From the IMG/VR virus record IMGVR_UViG_3300012936_000031, positions 1-45,962 of that record: 45,962 bases of DNA; one strand, 5' to 3'. Origin of the DNA: a virus. How positions within the stretch are numbered: position 1 is the first letter of the stretch; each line of letters starts with the position of its first letter. The notes below the pieces were generated by a model that did not search any database, was not told the DNA's origin, and saw only the letters and a list, made by a program, of their open reading frames with translations. Of the stretch, positions 42,479 to 45,962 are shown piece after piece. The position numbers and the translations under genes are program-made.

Positions 42479-44776
42479 ATGGCATATACAATTAATAGAA
42501 GTGATGGAACACAGTTAGTTGTACTAGATGATGGTACTATTGATACTTCTACAAGTTTAACATTAGTTGGAAGAAACTATATAGGCTACGGTGAAGTACA
42601 AAATGAAAACTTTGTTTATCTATTAGAAAATTTTAGTAATGATGCTCCACCTTCAACACCGATTATCGGACAATTATGGTTTGACAAATCTACTAACGTA
42701 CTGAAAGTTTACGATTCAAGTAGCAAGTGGGAAGATATAGGTAGTGCAACACTTTCAGACAATCCTCCACAAAATTCTCCACTAGGTAGTTTTTGGTTAA
42801 AGACAACTAACAATACACTATACGTTTGGACAGGAACAGCGTGGGCGTTTATAGGGCCTGAAGATGCAGATGGTTATGGAACCACAGCAATGAAATCAGG
42901 AACTATTGTAGGCGATAACGATATTACATATCCAATTATAAGAGTTTACGTAAACGGTATTGTGATAGGAATAGTCGCAAGTAATTCATTTACAATAAAA
43001 AGCACAAATCCTGAAACAGGATTTACAGATATCGTTGCAGGATTTAACATAAGTTCGGCACATAAATTTATCGGTACATTGCAAGGTAATTCAACACAAG
43101 CAGATAGATTGACTTCACCAGTGCTTATTAACGGCACAGCGTTTGATGGAAGTTCTGATGTTACAATAAAATCAGAAACAAAGTTTCATTTGAAACGTGG
43201 CAACGGTATATTAGGACAAGATTTTGACGGTAGCCAAGAATTAACTTGGTCTGTTGATGCATCGAGTACAAATACAATTGGAAAAATTGTACAACGTGAT
43301 AGCGGTGGAGATTTTGAAGCCGGAACAATAACTGCTAATTTAGTAGGTAACGTTACTGGTAATGTAACAGCATCAAGTGGTACAAGCACATTTGATATAG
43401 TAAATGCAAACAGTTTTGTTGGAGCTCAATTAACAGGTAATGCAAGTACAGCAACTAGATTTGTAACACCAAGAAATATAAATGGTGTAAGTTTTGACGG
43501 AACAGCAGATGTAACAGTACCAGCAGAAGCATCTACGCTTACAGGAACTGCTTTACCTAATACAGTTATAACTTCTAATGTAGAAAGAGTTGGTACATTA
43601 ATAAGTTTAGATGTGCAAGGAAAAATTACTTTAGACAACAATTTAGAACTTAATGGAACAGGTAGTTCACATATTGCTGCAAACGATTCTATTACATTCA
43701 AAGCAGTTGATCCAGGCGATGAATATTCTATTAAATTAATTAGTAACGAAACAGCAGTCGCTGATGGTGTCGGTCCTAAAGGTGGATTGATGCCACTTAC
43801 CGATCTTGATGGAGATTTAGGAAAAGCAAGTTTACGTTTTGATAAAGTTTATGCACAAACATTTGTAGGTGATGTGCAAGGTAACATCACAAGTGCTGAT
43901 ACTGCTACGAAAGCAACAAACCTTGCAGGCGGTGTTGCAGGCAGTGTTCCATATCAGACAGGAGCAGACACTACAGCATTTACTTCAGTAGGTGTAAGTG
44001 GATATGTATTAACTTCAGATGGAAGTGGAGCACCATATTGGGGAGCACCTTCTTTACAACCACTAACATTCGGAAATTATTTGGACGGAAATGGACGTAC
44101 TGAGTTTCCAGGTAACGTTGCAGTTACACTAGATGTAGATGCGTCTACAACAAATACCGCAAATAAAATTGTCGCTAGAGACGGATCTGGAAATTTTGCA
44201 GCAGGTGTAATCAGTGCAAGTTTATCAGGAAACGCAGATACAGCAACAAGGTTAGCAACTTCAAGAAATATAAATGGTGTTGCGTTTGATGGTAGTGGCG
44301 ACATTACCATTACAGCAAGTGATCCAAATGCAGTTACATTAGCAGGTGTCAATCAAACTATGTCAGGTAGTTATAGTTTGCTAACAACACCTAGTTTACC
44401 TGCACACTTAGTTAACAAATCATATGTTGATAATTTACTTGATACTTTGACAGTACAGTACGCAATATATCAAGCAGTAAGTAGTTTTACTAACCAAGTA
44501 GGAAGTTTTAATTTTAATAATAATTTCTTTTATGTATATCCGCCAAGCGGAAAAACTATGGCAGATTTTGCTGGGGGAATAGTTAGTATTTCTGAAATAC
44601 ATTTTGCAGGGGGCGTAGATGCCAACGATTCTTTAGGTAACTGGTTTAATTTTACAAATGCATCTAATAATGATGTTAGTAATCCTGCAGATGCAGTTAA
44701 AATTCGTGTTAGAGTACAAAATACTGAGCAAAGAGCAAAACCAAGAGCAAATTACTTGTTCTTGTGGAGGAATTAA
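42479..44776 (+). CDS. Tail fibre protein (fibre paralog 3)
   Basis: A 765-residue fibre starting MAYTINRSDGTQLVVLDDG, with the shared module GYGEVQNENFVYLLENFSN, GQLWFDKSTNVLKVYD, LGSFWLKTTNNTLYVW and AFIGPE. The shaft is built from a repeated unit that appears three times (around residues 205, 255-355 and 550-620): IGKIVQRDSGGDFEAGTITA, TGNASTATRFVTPRNINGVS, then FDG...VT, a pattern known from phage tail-fibre repeats. LVNKSYVDNLLDTL leads to a C-terminal tip of about 100 residues ending YLFLWRN. AAGGAG with a second AGGAG lies upstream of the ATG. The small chaperone-like gene follows after 3 bases. Confidence 0.65.
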   Translation: MAYTINRSDGTQLVVLDDGTIDTSTSLTLVGRNYIGYGEVQNENFVYLLENFSNDAPPSTPIIGQLWFDKSTNVLKVYDSSSKWEDIGSATLSDNPPQNSPLGSFWLKTTNNTLYVWTGTAWAFIGPEDADGYGTTAMKSGTIVGDNDITYPIIRVYVNGIVIGIVASNSFTIKSTNPETGFTDIVAGFNISSAHKFIGTLQGNSTQADRLTSPVLINGTAFDGSSDVTIKSETKFHLKRGNGILGQDFDGSQELTWSVDASSTNTIGKIVQRDSGGDFEAGTITANLVGNVTGNVTASSGTSTFDIVNANSFVGAQLTGNASTATRFVTPRNINGVSFDGTADVTVPAEASTLTGTALPNTVITSNVERVGTLISLDVQGKITLDNNLELNGTGSSHIAANDSITFKAVDPGDEYSIKLISNETAVADGVGPKGGLMPLTDLDGDLGKASLRFDKVYAQTFVGDVQGNITSADTATKATNLAGGVAGSVPYQTGADTTAFTSVGVSGYVLTSDGSGAPYWGAPSLQPLTFGNYLDGNGRTEFPGNVAVTLDVDASTTNTANKIVARDGSGNFAAGVISASLSGNADTATRLATSRNINGVAFDGSGDITITASDPNAVTLAGVNQTMSGSYSLLTTPSLPAHLVNKSYVDNLLDTLTVQYAIYQAVSSFTNQVGSFNFNNNFFYVYPPSGKTMADFAGGIVSISEIHFAGGVDANDSLGNWFNFTNASNNDVSNPADAVKIRVRVQNTEQRAKPRANYLFLWRN

Positions 44777-44779
44777 TTT

Positions 44780-45139
44780 ATGTGGTATTTGATAGTTGAA
44801 AATAATGCAGTAGTAGGGGTACAAAATATGGAACCTAATGTTCCTGCTGGAACAACTGTACACCAAATCAGTGATAGTGACTATAAAAAATTACAAGATG
44901 ATACACACTATTGGAACATTGATACATCTCAAATAGTAGCATTTGATGCAGATCATATAGCACAGCAAGAGCAAACAGTAGCAAATGGTAATGAACGTGA
45001 ATTTTTAAACACCACTGATTGGAAAGTGTTGCGCCATATAAGACAAAAGCATTTAGGTATTACTACAAGTCTAACAGAAGCAGAATATACAGAATTAGAA
45101 CAGCAGCGTGAAGCAGCAGCATCTAGGATAATTGAATAA
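44780..45139 (+). CDS. Tail fibre assembly-type chaperone
   Basis: A 119-residue protein. The N-terminal part is a small beta-strand domain (MWYLIVENNAVVGVQNMEPN). A charged linker follows, and then a C-terminal helix pair FLNTTDWKVLRHIRQKHLGI and LTEAEYTELEQQREAAASRI. The TDW...R......Y..L..QR.AA..I pattern is typical of small fibre-assembly proteins encoded directly after phage fibre genes. They help the preceding fibre trimerise or remain as adaptors at its tip. Its location 3 bases after paralog 3 points to that fibre as its client. The stop codon is part of the late promoter of the next fibre gene. Confidence 0.65.
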   Translation: MWYLIVENNAVVGVQNMEPNVPAGTTVHQISDSDYKKLQDDTHYWNIDTSQIVAFDADHIAQQEQTVANGNEREFLNTTDWKVLRHIRQKHLGITTSLTEAEYTELEQQREAAASRIIE

Positions 45140-45142
45140 ATA
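45135..45142 (+). promoter_or_regulatory. T4-type late promoter variant AATAAATA overlapping the chaperone gene's stop
   Basis: The end of the chaperone gene, GAA TAA, followed by ATA, forms AATAAATA, exactly as at 37759. The downstream fibre ATG is 23 bases further, with AGGA (45155-45158) between them. It gives the fourth fibre gene its own late start. Confidence 0.5.
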
Positions 45143-45165
45143 TAGTATAGGAACAGGATAAAAAT

Positions 45166-45962
45166 ATGGCATATCAAGTAGACAAATTTAATGGACAGTT
45201 TCTAACATCTGTAGAAGACGGAACTATTGATACTACTACAGATATAAGATTTGTAGGAAAAAATTACGCAGGTTACGGAGAAGTTCAGAATGAGAACTTC
45301 TTGCATCTACTTGAAAATTTTGCAAATACTACACAACCACCAAAAGCAATTATGGGTCAAATATGGTTTGACTCTGCAAACAAAAAATTAAAATATTATG
45401 ATGGTGTAAAATTTAAAGCAGCATCTGGTGCTGAAGTTTCAGATACAGCACCTTCCGGGTTATCCACAGGTGATTTATGGTGGGATACTTCTGCAAAACA
45501 ACTATACGGCTGGGATGGCTCACAGTTTATTCTAGTAGGACCTGAAGCATCACCGGATCTAGGTGCTAGTGGTGTATCAGCACAAGTTGTAAAAGATGTT
45601 GGTAATACTAACCACAGCATTCTTAAAGTCCAAGCAGGCGGTAAAGTTGTAGGTATTATTTCACAAACAGAATTTAATCTTAACAATACTGTTAATCCAA
45701 TTGATGGATTTGATCTAATCAAAAAAGGATTTACTCTTGTAAACACTAGTAATGTTGGAATTACAACAGCGGATTATTACTATTGGGGAACAGCAGCCTC
45801 TGCAACAGGACTAGTAGTTGATGGTAATTTTGTTGCAGCAGATCAATTTTTAAAGTCAGGTAGCATTGTATTCAATGACAGAATTAAATTTGGTGATGAC
45901 GGAATTAGAATTGGTGATGATAATGATTTTGATATCTATGTAAAGAATGAAGATCAAATCAC
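45166..45962 (+). CDS. Tail fibre protein (fibre paralog 4, partial, C-terminus beyond window)
   Basis: The frame is open from the ATG at 45166 to the end of the window (about 265 codons). It starts MAYQVDKFNGQFLTSVEDG and has the shared module GYGEVQNENFLHLLENFAN, GQIWFDSANKKLKYYDG, TGDLWWDTSAKQLYGWDG and ILVGPE. It is followed by a segment VGIISQTEFNLNN equivalent to that after the module in paralogs 1 and 2, and the start of a shaft (DRIKFGDDGIRIGDDNDFDI). An AGGA ribosome site lies 7 bases upstream. The gene is cut by the window, not truncated. Confidence 0.7.
   Translation, partial: MAYQVDKFNGQFLTSVEDGTIDTTTDIRFVGKNYAGYGEVQNENFLHLLENFANTTQPPKAIMGQIWFDSANKKLKYYDGVKFKAASGAEVSDTAPSGLSTGDLWWDTSAKQLYGWDGSQFILVGPEASPDLGASGVSAQVVKDVGNTNHSILKVQAGGKVVGIISQTEFNLNNTVNPIDGFDLIKKGFTLVNTSNVGITTADYYYWGTAASATGLVVDGNFVAADQFLKSGSIVFNDRIKFGDDGIRIGDDNDFDIYVKNEDQI

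Overview
This window is a late-gene and recombination segment of a lytic, A+T-rich T4-like myovirus. The gene content (portal gp20, baseplate gp26, gp51, gp53, gp5, gp25 and gp6, recombination nuclease gp46/gp47, late sigma factor gp55) and the particular sequence style of these proteins match the marine T4-like phages known from Prochlorococcus, Synechococcus and SAR11. No photosynthesis gene lies in the window and nothing here fixes the host. I see no integrase, tRNA, CRISPR array or insertion sequence.

Layout. Positions 1-3670 (minus strand) hold the 5' part of the portal gene and a tape-measure-like gene. Positions 3754-4877 (plus) hold gp26 and gp51. Their overlap carries a textbook -1 slippery heptamer, so a gp26-gp51 fusion protein is likely. 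Positions 4874-8235 (minus) hold two Ala/Gly-rich, probably structural proteins. Positions 8236-8773 have no gene but contain a late promoter, terminator-like hairpins and a dense run of hairpins that looks like a minus-strand structured RNA. Positions 8774-13670 (minus) form a tightly overlapping operon: gp55, gp47, gp46, a 2-oxoglutarate/Fe(II) oxygenase, a small unknown protein and a GIY-YIG-type nuclease.

From 13737 to the end everything is on the plus strand and builds the baseplate and fibres: a tail-tube/baseplate protein, gp53, a 906-residue probable hub protein, gp5 without a lysozyme domain, gp25, an enlarged gp6, a 4668-residue giant structural protein, a conserved structural protein, and fibre genes with related N-termini interrupted by a small fibre-assembly-type chaperone. 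The last fibre gene runs off the window.

Regulation. A motif TATAAATA or AATAAATA recurs just upstream of late operons (3699, 8263 minus, 13702, 37759, 45135). It fits the T4-type late promoter read by the gp55 encoded here. In two places the promoter overlaps the stop codon of the preceding gene. Most genes within each run are translationally coupled through ATGA or TAATG overlaps.

Most unusual items: the gp26/gp51 frameshift signal, the structured RNA region at 8400-8751, and the 14-kb giant gene, which combines FG-GAP-like beta-propeller blades with interspersed carbohydrate-binding-like modules and contains a short patch of foreign-looking codon use.
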